DNA of 5,536 nucleotides from positions 1 through 5,536 of the forward strand of contig JALOTR010000238.1 in NCBI GenBank assembly GCA_025457805.1. Reading direction: 5' to 3'. The stretch is from Akkermansiaceae bacterium. Lineage in GTDB: Bacteria; Verrucomicrobiota; Verrucomicrobiia; Verrucomicrobiales; Akkermansiaceae. The notes beneath the pieces were generated by a model. That model ran no database searches. It saw nothing but the letters and a program-made list of their open reading frames with translations, and was not told where the DNA came from. The translations under genes were made by a program, and so were the position numbers. Position 1 is the stretch's first letter. Every line of letters begins with the position of its first letter. Below, piece by piece: positions 1-5,536 of the stretch.

Positions 1-609
1 GTCCGAGTAGGGATCCACGCCGAGTTGCTTGGCGGTATCGAGTTTCGCCTTGTCGAAGCCCGCGGCGTTTTTCGCCGCCTGGCCGAGGCCTGCGCCCATC
101 TCCCTGGCGGCGACGTCCGGGTCTTCATTGGAATTGGCGCTGTCCTGGATTTTGCGGGCTCCGCGTTCGATGGATCCGCCGATTTTGCTGAAAAAGTGCC
201 CCACGGTCTTGGGTGCCTGTTTCACCGACTTGACCGGATTGGTGACGATGTTTTTCACGGCATCGATGGGTTGCTCGATGGAGCGTTTGACGCCCTCGGC
301 GAAAAGATCGCCCTTGCTGGTATCCACGAGTTTGCGGATGGCCTCGGCTTCGACGATGCGGCGTTTGGCTTCCGGCACGCCGATGGCTTGGAAGGTGCCG
401 AAGTCGGTATCGATCTCGAAATGGGCCATATAACCGTCCGTGCCGACCAGATCCCGCACCCGGTGGGAGGGGCCGCGCAGGAGTTCGGCCGGGAGAAGGT
501 CGGCGGCACGGACGAGCGCGCCTTGCTCGTAGGTGGCTGCGGGTGCCTGGGCGAAAGCAGGCGATGCAAGGGCAAGGCAGACGATGGTGGGCAGGATGGT
601 GTTTTTCAT
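1..609 (-). CDS. Secreted protein of unknown function (3' end outside window)
   Basis: The first 203 residues are visible and the frame is still open at the left edge. I do not recognise a named family. Residues 1-20 form a typical signal peptide: Lys at position 2, a hydrophobic core, then SPAFA before Gln21, so the product is probably exported by Sec. Residues 45-80 include VRDLVGTDGYMAHFEIDTDF and GTFQAIG, which look like a small beta-rich segment. Residues 81-115 are charged and probably helical. Residues 112-145 carry a spaced basic pattern (PIDAVKNIV, NPVKSVKQA, PKTVGHFF), which may be amphipathic and membrane- or surface-associated. Residues 150-185 are polar and rich in Ala, Asp and Glu, and the visible part ends with KQLGVDPYSD. 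From memory, similar exported proteins of unknown function with a basic P-V-K stretch and a 'GVDPY' motif occur in Gram-negative bacteria, but I cannot name a domain. The ATG lies 14 bases after the redoxin stop, so co-transcription is likely. No Shine-Dalgarno is visible; the start rests on the signal peptide. Confidence 0.8.
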   Translation of the reverse strand, partial: MKNTILPTIVCLALASPAFAQAPAATYEQGALVRAADLLPAELLRGPSHRVRDLVGTDGYMAHFEIDTDFGTFQAIGVPEAKRRIVEAEAIRKLVDTSKGDLFAEGVKRSIEQPIDAVKNIVTNPVKSVKQAPKTVGHFFSKIGGSIERGARKIQDSANSNEDPDVAAREMGAGLGQAAKNAAGFDKAKLDTAKQLGVDPYSD

Positions 610-623
610 GGGAAAGATGGGAT

Positions 624-1718
624 TCAGGGTTCTGTGGGAGCGGGAGCTTCGGCGAGGAGTGCCTCGGCAGTGAGTTCGGCAAACGAGCCTTGAGTGCCCG
701 CATAGTGGATTTTGCGTTCTCCATCCAGCACATAAACCAATGGCCATGAGCCCACGCGGTATTGTTTGGAAAGCTGATGGGTGGGATCCGAGAAGCTGCG
801 CCAATTGACAAGGCCCTCCGCTTCCATGGCGCGGAGGTATTCGAGCGAATCATGATTCACGCCGAGCACGACGAAGGGTTTGCCTTCGAGTTTTTTCTGC
901 ATGTCCCGCGTGATTTCCACCACCCGATCTGCTTCCGGCATGGTGCTGGTCCAGAACAGGAGGAGGATGACCTTGCCCTTGAAATCGGACAATTTCATCA
1001 AGCGTCCGCCAGAGTCCATGCCACTCAGATCCGGTGCTTCGCGGCCTTTGGTGAGAAAGCGGATGATATACAATTCATCTTCCGCAAGCTTCGCTACGGT
1101 GGTCGATCCGATCGGCACTTCAGAGCTTTCCACAATCGCCTTGCGGAGGGCGGTGAGGCGTTTGCGCATGAGTTCGGCATCGTCACCGAGCGTCTTGAGC
1201 ACCATCGCGGAGGCCAGCGCGGCCACTCCCTGGACCTTCTTGTCGGGGTGGCTTTTCTCGATTTTTTCCAAAATGGAAAGCGAGCGCGGATCCTGATAAG
1301 TCACGAGCGCCATGCACATCGGCACCAAGCGGCTGCTTTTCAGGTGGAAACCTTCCACAGCCTTGCGCACGGCTTCGGTTTCCTTGCCAAACATCGGTGT
1401 GGTGACTCCTTCCGGGGTGGTGTTGACCAAGCCTTGCGAGGCACGCAGGAACCAAGCCGCGGGCTCGATCGTCCATTCCTCGGAGAGGGAATCGCCGATG
1501 ACCGACCACATTTCCTTGGCAAAAGCCGCGGTATCCGGCCGGGCGGCAAATGCCTTGGCGCGTGCCTCGGGAGTGCTGGCGGCGCGCGTTTCGAGGGACC
1601 ATTTTTCCATCGTCAAATCCCACGTTTTCTGGATGCGCAGCGCCTCGGATGGCGAGGCACTCACGGGTGCGATGAGCAGCAGTGAGACTGCGGCAATGAG
1701 GTGGCTCAGGCGTTGCAT
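624..1718 (-). CDS. Exported helical-redoxin (TlpA-like) protein without CxxC cysteines
   Basis: The protein has 364 residues. A signal peptide (residues 1-21, ending APVSA) directs export. Residues about 22-222 are mostly helical, with a possible HEAT-like stretch near 155-195. Residues about 226-345 form a thioredoxin-fold domain of the redoxin/TlpA type: APDLSGMDSGG, then KLSDFKGKVILLLFW, the strand FVVLGVNHD (282-290), and SWPLVYVLD (324-332) with the cis-proline at P326. Where active members have WCxxC, this one reads FWTSTMPEA (255-263), so both catalytic cysteines are gone. The only cysteine in the whole protein is C135, in the helical region. Ordinary disulfide exchange is therefore unlikely, and a binding or scaffold role in the periplasm is my inference. 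The frame stays open upstream to 1814, but the ATG at 1718 is chosen because the signal peptide starts there; an ATG at 1742 is the alternative. The gene follows dxr by 50 bases. Confidence 0.88.
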   Translation of the reverse strand: MQRLSHLIAAVSLLLIAPVSASPSEALRIQKTWDLTMEKWSLETRAASTPEARAKAFAARPDTAAFAKEMWSVIGDSLSEEWTIEPAAWFLRASQGLVNTTPEGVTTPMFGKETEAVRKAVEGFHLKSSRLVPMCMALVTYQDPRSLSILEKIEKSHPDKKVQGVAALASAMVLKTLGDDAELMRKRLTALRKAIVESSEVPIGSTTVAKLAEDELYIIRFLTKGREAPDLSGMDSGGRLMKLSDFKGKVILLLFWTSTMPEADRVVEITRDMQKKLEGKPFVVLGVNHDSLEYLRAMEAEGLVNWRSFSDPTHQLSKQYRVGSWPLVYVLDGERKIHYAGTQGSFAELTAEALLAEAPAPTEP

Positions 1719-1768
1719 GGCCGGAGGATAATCACCTGCCATGCGCGGATGGAATCGAAAATGCCAGG

Positions 1769-2944
1769 TCAGCCGGGAATCCCGCAAAACTCCGCCGCCG
1801 CGAGGCGCGCCCATTGATCCGCGGAAACGACGGCCTCCAAGGTGGACGAGGCTTGGGCGATGTGCGCATCCATCACATGGCCCACGCAGTCCCAGATCCC
1901 GGGGAAGGGGACTTTCCCGGCGCGGAAAGCATCCACTGCCACCTCGTTGGCGGCGTTGAATACCGCAGGCAAGGTGCCCCCGGCGAGGCCTGCCCGCCTT
2001 GCGAGACCCAGCGCCGGGAAATCCTGCTCACGCGGTGCCTCGAATTCCAATTTCGCCAAAGCCGGGAAATCCAAGGGCTTCAAGCCGCCCCGGAAGCGCT
2101 GCGGCCAGGTAAGCGCGTATTGAATAGGGAAGCCCATGTCCGTGCGGCTCATCTGCGCCAGGACGGAGCCGTCGGTGAATTCCACCATCGAGTGAATGAT
2201 GCTTTGCGGATGAATCACCACATCGATGCGCTCCATGCCGATGTCGAACAACCACCGCGCCTCGATCATTTCCAGGCCCTTGTTGAAAAGCGTGGCGGAA
2301 TCGATGGTGATTTTCGGCCCCATGTCCCAAGTCGGATGACGCAGCGCCTGCTCGGGCGTGACGTGGGCGAGCTCCGCCGCGGGCAATTTCCGGAAAGGCC
2401 CGCCGGATGCGGTGAGAATCAGCCGTGCCACCTCTGCCTCGCCGCCGCTGTGGCCGTCCAGGCATTGGAAAATCGCGTTGTGCTCGCTGTCCACGGGCAG
2501 CAATTTCACCCCCCGTTTGCGGGCTGCATCGGTGATGACCTCGCCCGCCATGACGAGGATTTCCTTTGAGGCGATCGCGAGATCCTTGCCTGCCTCGATG
2601 GCCGCCAGGGCGGGTTGCAGACCGGCTGTGCCGACGATTGAAACGAGCACCACGTCGGCCTCCTGCATCGCCGCCAGTTCCACCAATCCCTCAGGCCCCG
2701 TGTGGATGGTCACGCCGGCAGGCAGCAAGCCCCGCAACTCGGCTTCCTTGCTGGCATCATAAATCGCCACGTGCCGCACGCCCGTCTCCCTTGCCTGCTC
2801 CGCGAGTTTGTCCACCCGGCTCGCTGCGGCGAGCGCGATGATTTCGATGTGATCCGGTAGCTCGCGGGCGACTCTCAAGGTGGAGCAACCGATGGAACCG
2901 GTGGAACCTAACAGAACCACCCGGCGTTTGCGCGGAGGATTCAT
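1769..2944 (-). CDS. dxr: 1-deoxy-D-xylulose 5-phosphate reductoisomerase
   Basis: This cytoplasmic enzyme converts 1-deoxy-D-xylulose 5-phosphate to 2-C-methyl-D-erythritol 4-phosphate using NADPH and a divalent metal. It is the first committed step of the MEP isoprenoid pathway and the target of fosmidomycin. The 391 residues match the family length (E. coli about 398). The NADPH-binding GSTGSIG is at 13-19 and ASKE at 125-128. The metal ligands are in PVDSEHNAIFQ (D152, E154) and E225 of NKGLEMIEA. Substrate-binding S180 lies in SGGPF, H203 and W206 in RHPTWDMG, and N221 and K222 in the NKG motif. The C-terminal part has FNAANEVAVDAF (329-340). All key residues are present, so the enzyme should be active. 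The ATG at 2944 overlaps the cdsA stop as ATGA, which suggests translational coupling. An in-frame ATG at 2965 is possible but would add residues before the Rossmann strand. Confidence 0.97.
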   Translation of the reverse strand: MNPPRKRRVVLLGSTGSIGCSTLRVARELPDHIEIIALAAASRVDKLAEQARETGVRHVAIYDASKEAELRGLLPAGVTIHTGPEGLVELAAMQEADVVLVSIVGTAGLQPALAAIEAGKDLAIASKEILVMAGEVITDAARKRGVKLLPVDSEHNAIFQCLDGHSGGEAEVARLILTASGGPFRKLPAAELAHVTPEQALRHPTWDMGPKITIDSATLFNKGLEMIEARWLFDIGMERIDVVIHPQSIIHSMVEFTDGSVLAQMSRTDMGFPIQYALTWPQRFRGGLKPLDFPALAKLEFEAPREQDFPALGLARRAGLAGGTLPAVFNAANEVAVDAFRAGKVPFPGIWDCVGHVMDAHIAQASSTLEAVVSADQWARLAAAEFCGIPG

Positions 2945-3852
2945 GCAGCGGGAAGAAGGATCCATTTCAGATAGAAATATGTGGCGGGAGCCGTGAAGCA
3001 GACACTGTCGATGAGATCCAGCGAACCACCAATCCCCGGCAGCATGCGCCCCGAGTCCTTGGCGTTGAGAGCGCGCTTGACGACGCTTTCCGCGAGATCA
3101 CCGATCACCGCGAGGATGGCCAGCAGGAAACCGAGCGCCACGACGTGCCCATAGTTTCCAAACACCGCCAGATGCTGGGGAAACATCGCATAAAGCCCGC
3201 AACCCGCGAGTTGTGAGAAAAACAAGGCCCCGGCAAATCCCTCCCACGTCTTCCCCGGACTCACATGCGGGATCATCTTGTGTTTGCCGATCATCGAGCC
3301 GGTGATGTAGGCACCCATGTCCGTGAATTTCGTCACCGCCAGGACCCATAACAACAAGAATGCCCCGGTCTGTGAAACTGTGCCCGGCTCCGCATTCCAC
3401 CCGGGGACCATGAAAACAATCCGCGCGAGAAAATTGAACAGCACCGCGATGTAAACAAAGCCCAACACATTCAGTGCCACTCCCGTCAGCGATTCCAGAC
3501 CGCGGATTGGATGCCGGAGTTGCAGCGTGAAGGCACCGGCCAGCGCGATGAAAATCGCCATCGCATCCAGCCCGGCAGGCGGCTCGGCTCCCCGCAGGAA
3601 ACAGGCATGCAGCACCCCGCAGTAAGCGACTGCTAACAGAATGCCGAATTTCGGAAAGCACCATACCTTCGCCGCCTTGAGCATGCGGAAATACTCCATG
3701 CTCGCAATGATCGCCAACACCGCGATGAGACCCAGATAGGCCCATGCCCAGCGACTCATGAAAATCGCCGTCACCAATGCCCACAGCGAGAGCGTGCTGG
3801 CAGTCCGCCGGAAAAAAACAATCGATTTCGAAGGTGCCGCTGAATCCGCCAT
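2941..3852 (-). CDS. cdsA: Phosphatidate cytidylyltransferase (CDP-diacylglycerol synthase)
   Basis: This integral inner-membrane enzyme makes CDP-diacylglycerol from phosphatidic acid and CTP, the branch point of phospholipid synthesis. The 303 residues contain about eight hydrophobic segments (roughly 21-31, 37-55, 69-86, 95-112, 122-150, 162-187, 205-224, 237-256), plus one near 286-302. Family motifs are KFTDMGAY (175-182), SPGKTWEG (198-205) and GDLAESVVKR (251-260), followed by the signature KDSGRMLPGIGGSLDLIDS (265-283). The classic signature reads PGHGGxxDRxD; here His is Ile274 and Arg is Leu280, while Asp266, Asp279 and Asp282 are kept. I recall such IGG/DLID-like variants from PVC-group CdsA proteins, so activity is likely. 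The frame stays open to an ATG at 3930, but that adds 26 Arg/Pro-rich residues unlike a CdsA N terminus, so the ATG at 3852 is preferred. No strong ribosome site marks either one. dxr follows with a 4-base overlap. Confidence 0.93.
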   Translation of the reverse strand: MADSAAPSKSIVFFRRTASTLSLWALVTAIFMSRWAWAYLGLIAVLAIIASMEYFRMLKAAKVWCFPKFGILLAVAYCGVLHACFLRGAEPPAGLDAMAIFIALAGAFTLQLRHPIRGLESLTGVALNVLGFVYIAVLFNFLARIVFMVPGWNAEPGTVSQTGAFLLLWVLAVTKFTDMGAYITGSMIGKHKMIPHVSPGKTWEGFAGALFFSQLAGCGLYAMFPQHLAVFGNYGHVVALGFLLAILAVIGDLAESVVKRALNAKDSGRMLPGIGGSLDLIDSVCFTAPATYFYLKWILLPAA

Positions 3853-3989
3853 GTGCCCGGGAATCCAAGCCCGCCGTGGCGGACGTGGCAACTCATTCCC
3901 GCAGCCCCTCCGCAACCTTTTTGCCTCCATGGAGTTTCATGATCACGCGAGACCTCGAATCGGACTCCACTCACCAACCAAGCATCAAC
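3853..3989. other. Divergent intergenic region between cdsA and the EF-hand gene
   Basis: This 137-base region separates the two divergent transcription groups and should hold both promoters. I see no convincing -35/-10 pair on either strand. It contains a perfect 10-base palindrome CTCCATGGAG (3925-3934), overlapping small palindromes TCATGA and TGATCA (3938-3944), and a short inverted repeat CCGCC-GT-GGCGG (3871-3882) just ahead of the cdsA start. Which of these, if any, is regulatory is unknown. The stretch also carries the alternative longer cdsA N terminus discussed for that gene. Confidence 0.4.
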
Positions 3990-4487
3990 ATGAAAACCAC
4001 ACTGTTTGCCACACTCGCCGCTCTCGTCGGCACCTGCATGATCGCATCCGCCCAGGACGGCCCAAACCGCCCGAAGCGCCCCCAAGGCCCACCTCCTGGT
4101 GAAGTCCTCAAGGAGTTCGACAAGGACGGCGATGGCAAACTCTCCGATGACGAGCGCACCGCCCTGCGCGAATCGATGAAGGCCAAGGCCGAAGAGCGCC
4201 GCAAGGAAATGATGAAGAAATACGATACCGACGGCGACGGCAAACTCAGCAATGAAGAGCGCGAGAAAGCCGTGGCAGAGCGCAAGGCCGAGATGCTCAA
4301 GAAATACGACAAGGACGGCGATGGCAAACTCAGCCAGGAAGAACGCGCCGAAATGCCACGCCCACCCCGCGGCGAAGGCGGCCCCGGCGGCCCCGGCGGC
4401 AAGCGTCCCGGCGGCAAGGGCAAAGGCCCGGGCGGTGACAAACCAGCCGGTGAAAAACCACCCGGCGACAAGCCCGTTGTCGAATAA
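3990..4487 (+). CDS. Small exported protein with three EF-hand calcium-binding loops
   Basis: The protein has 165 residues. Residues 1-21 form a signal peptide (MKTT start, hydrophobic core, IASA before Gln22). Three canonical 12-residue EF-hand loops follow: DKDGDGKLSDDE (44-55), DTDGDGKLSNEE (79-90) and DKDGDGKLSQEE (107-118). Each has Asp at 1, 3 and 5 and Glu at 12, so all three should bind calcium. The linkers are strongly charged helices (RESMKAKAEERRKEMMKKY and a similar second one). Residues 123-165 are a low-complexity tail of Gly, Pro and Lys (GGPGG, GGK, GEKPPGDKP), probably disordered. The role is unknown; secreted calcium-binding or surface-associated is inference. An upstream frame extension to 3777 is ignored because it runs over cdsA and lacks a signal peptide. 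No Shine-Dalgarno is seen before the ATG. A likely terminator follows, so the gene is probably transcribed alone. Confidence 0.9.
   Translation: MKTTLFATLAALVGTCMIASAQDGPNRPKRPQGPPPGEVLKEFDKDGDGKLSDDERTALRESMKAKAEERRKEMMKKYDTDGDGKLSNEEREKAVAERKAEMLKKYDKDGDGKLSQEERAEMPRPPRGEGGPGGPGGKRPGGKGKGPGGDKPAGEKPPGDKPVVE
4118..4331 (+). repeat. Internal duplication within the EF-hand coding sequence
   Basis: A 25-base identical stretch encodes most of loop 1 (4118-4142) and of loop 3 (4307-4331). Loops 2 and 3, with the helix before each, repeat at an 84-base (28-codon) spacing: both start AAGAAATACGA and both end GGCAAACTCAGC. Loop 1 to loop 2 is 35 codons. The identity at DNA level, including third positions, suggests recent tandem duplication or gene conversion rather than protein-level selection alone. 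Confidence 0.75.
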
Positions 4488-4517
4488 ATGATTTTCGGCT
4501 CAGCCGATTCCACTCCC

Positions 4518-4556
4518 AGCCGCGGCCGGTCCTTCCGGTCCGCGGCTTCTTCTTTT
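4518..4556 (+). terminator. Probable intrinsic terminator after the EF-hand gene
   Basis: The arms AGCCGCGG-CCGG and CCGG-T-CCGCGGCT pair over 12 base pairs with one bulged T, around a five-base loop TCCTT (hairpin 4518-4547). The stem runs straight into TTCTTCTTTT, the pyrimidine/T tract expected of a rho-independent terminator on the plus strand. It sits 30 bases after the EF-hand stop and before parC, which fits termination between the two genes. A smaller inverted repeat, TCGGCT-C-AGCCGA, lies just upstream (about 4495-4507). Confidence 0.75.
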
Positions 4557-4638
4557 CCCCGGTCCACTCCGCCCCCACCACACTCCCCGCATCCGGGACT
4601 TGCACCCGCGCCGCCCTCGCTCTAAGCATCCGCCCACG

Positions 4639-5536
4639 ATGACGCACGACCCCGACCAACATGCCTCGCTCGGAGCGATGTATTCGGATTATTTCCTCGA
4701 TTACGCCAGCTATGTGATCCTCGAACGTGCCGTTCCCCACCTCTACGACGGCCTCAAGCCCGTTCAGCGCCGCATCCTCCACGCCATGGATGAAATCGAC
4801 GATGGCCGCTACAACAAGGTCGCCGGGATTGTTGGAAACACGATGAACTACCACCCGCACGGCGACCAATCCCTCGGTGCAGCCATCGTCGGGCTCGGCC
4901 AGAAAGACCTGCTCATCGATACCCAGGGGAACTGGGGAAACACCCTCACCGGCGATGGTGCCGCCGCCCCTCGTTACATCGAGGCCCGCCTCACCAAGTT
5001 TGCCAACGACGTCGTCTTCAATCCCAAGACCACCAAATGGCTACCCAGCTACGATGGCCGCCGCAAGGAGCCGGACACGCTGCCGGTGAAGTTCCCGCTG
5101 CTGCTCGCCCAAGGCGTCGAGGGCATCGCCGTCGGCCTTGCCTGCAAGGTCCTGCCGCACAATTTCATGGAACTCATCGAGGCCTCCATCGCCGTCCTCC
5201 GCAACGAACCCTTCACCCTGCTCCCGGACTTTCCCACCGGCGGCATCATGGATGCATCCGATTACCGCGATGGCCTCCGCGGTGGCAAAGTCCGCGTCCG
5301 TGCCCGCATCTCCACGGAGAAAAAAGGCATGCTCCGCATCACCGAGATCCCCTTCGGCACCACCACCGGGGCGCTCATGGAATCCATCGTCGCCGCGGCC
5401 GATAAAGGGAAAATCAAAATTGCCAAGATCGAGGACAACACCGCTGCCCACGCCGACATCCTCGTCCACCTCCCCGCCGGGGCCGATGCGGAAACTTCCC
5501 GCGATGCCCTCTTCGCGTTCTCCGATTGCGAACTCA
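4639..5536 (+). CDS. parC: Topoisomerase IV subunit A-type protein (ParC/GyrA family), 3' end outside window
   Basis: The first 299 codons are visible and the frame is open at the right edge; full family members run about 800-900 residues. As the DNA breakage-reunion subunit it cuts both strands, passes a duplex with ATP power from ParE, and decatenates or relaxes chromosomes. Motifs: YVILERAVPHLYDGLKPVQR (25-44), YHPHGD (71-76), LLIDTQGNWGN (91-101), then APRYIEARL (110-118) with the catalytic Tyr113 and its partner Arg112. EGIAVGLACKVLPHN (161-175) carries Ile163, equivalent to the DNA-bending isoleucine, and PDFPTGGI is at 196-203. The IDTQGNWGN and KVLPHN wording matches the ParC group of Bacteroidetes-like bacteria better than classic GyrA. 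The HPHGD motif is followed by Q77 and A81, where E. coli GyrA has Ser83 and Asp87. The ATG at 4639 is chosen because the next Met (14) falls inside the conserved N-terminal motif. No Shine-Dalgarno or good promoter is visible. parE may lie outside the window. Confidence 0.93.
   Translation, partial: MTHDPDQHASLGAMYSDYFLDYASYVILERAVPHLYDGLKPVQRRILHAMDEIDDGRYNKVAGIVGNTMNYHPHGDQSLGAAIVGLGQKDLLIDTQGNWGNTLTGDGAAAPRYIEARLTKFANDVVFNPKTTKWLPSYDGRRKEPDTLPVKFPLLLAQGVEGIAVGLACKVLPHNFMELIEASIAVLRNEPFTLLPDFPTGGIMDASDYRDGLRGGKVRVRARISTEKKGMLRITEIPFGTTTGALMESIVAAADKGKIKIAKIEDNTAAHADILVHLPAGADAETSRDALFAFSDCEL

Noticed and set aside
762..1685. Long open plus-strand frame (about 307 codons) opposite the redoxin gene
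   Set aside because: It lies wholly antisense to a gene with a clear signal peptide and redoxin fold. Its translation is rich in His, Arg and Gly with no domain, as expected for a shadow frame in GC-rich DNA.
1769..1785. Inverted repeat CGGGA-A-TCCCG at the end of dxr, considered as a terminator
   Set aside because: The stem is short with a one-base centre, it overlaps the dxr coding end, and no T tract follows on the minus strand.
1814..2569. Long open plus-strand frame (about 251 codons) opposite dxr
   Set aside because: dxr on the other strand has every catalytic motif; this frame has no recognisable fold and mirrors dxr codon structure.
4600..4628. Possible parC promoter, TTGCAC and TAAGCA with 17-base spacing
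   Set aside because: Only about half of the -35 and a third of the -10 consensus positions match, and the implied start would leave almost no leader. It is not better than chance.
4330..4869. Minus-strand open frame spanning the EF-hand tail, the terminator and the parC start
   Set aside because: It crosses two well-supported genes and a hairpin terminator, and its product has no recognisable domain.
1..5536. Search by eye for CRISPR arrays, tRNA or rRNA genes, insertion sequences and defence-system genes
   Set aside because: Nearly all bases are accounted for by six ordinary genes and two short intergenic regions. I saw no regularly spaced repeats, cloverleaf-like segments or transposase motifs.

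Overview
The window is a compact, GC-rich stretch of bacterial chromosome carrying housekeeping genes. It has six protein genes in two divergent groups and no mobile element, CRISPR array or RNA gene that I can see. The protein styles suggest Verrucomicrobiota or a close PVC/FCB relative. The evidence is a ParC of the Bacteroidetes/Verrucomicrobia type, a CdsA with an IGG/DLID signature variant, a secreted EF-hand protein with a Gly/Pro/Lys tail, a long helical-plus-redoxin secreted protein, and no clear Shine-Dalgarno sequence at any start. The phylum call is inference; I could not search a database.

Left group, minus strand, transcribed from about 3852 down past base 1: cdsA (CDP-diacylglycerol synthase), dxr (DXP reductoisomerase of the MEP isoprenoid pathway), a secreted thioredoxin-fold protein that has lost both catalytic cysteines, and a secreted protein of unknown function that runs off the left edge. 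cdsA and dxr overlap by 4 bases (ATGA). dxr and the redoxin gene are 50 bases apart, and the redoxin and unknown genes are 14 bases apart. This looks like one operon making membrane lipid and isoprenoid precursors, followed by two exported proteins. The usual neighbours uppS (upstream of cdsA) and rseP (downstream of dxr) are not at those positions.

Middle, 3853-3989: a short divergent intergenic region with small palindromes but no convincing promoter.

Right group, plus strand: a small secreted protein with three EF-hand calcium-binding loops (3990-4487), a GC-rich hairpin with a pyrimidine/T tract that looks like an intrinsic terminator (about 4518-4556), and the first 299 codons of a type IIA topoisomerase A subunit (parC-like), which runs off the right edge. 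Its quinolone-determining positions are unusual.

I did not find a clearly new multi-gene system. The best leads are the cysteine-less redoxin paired with the unknown secreted protein, and the non-canonical drug-site residues in ParC.
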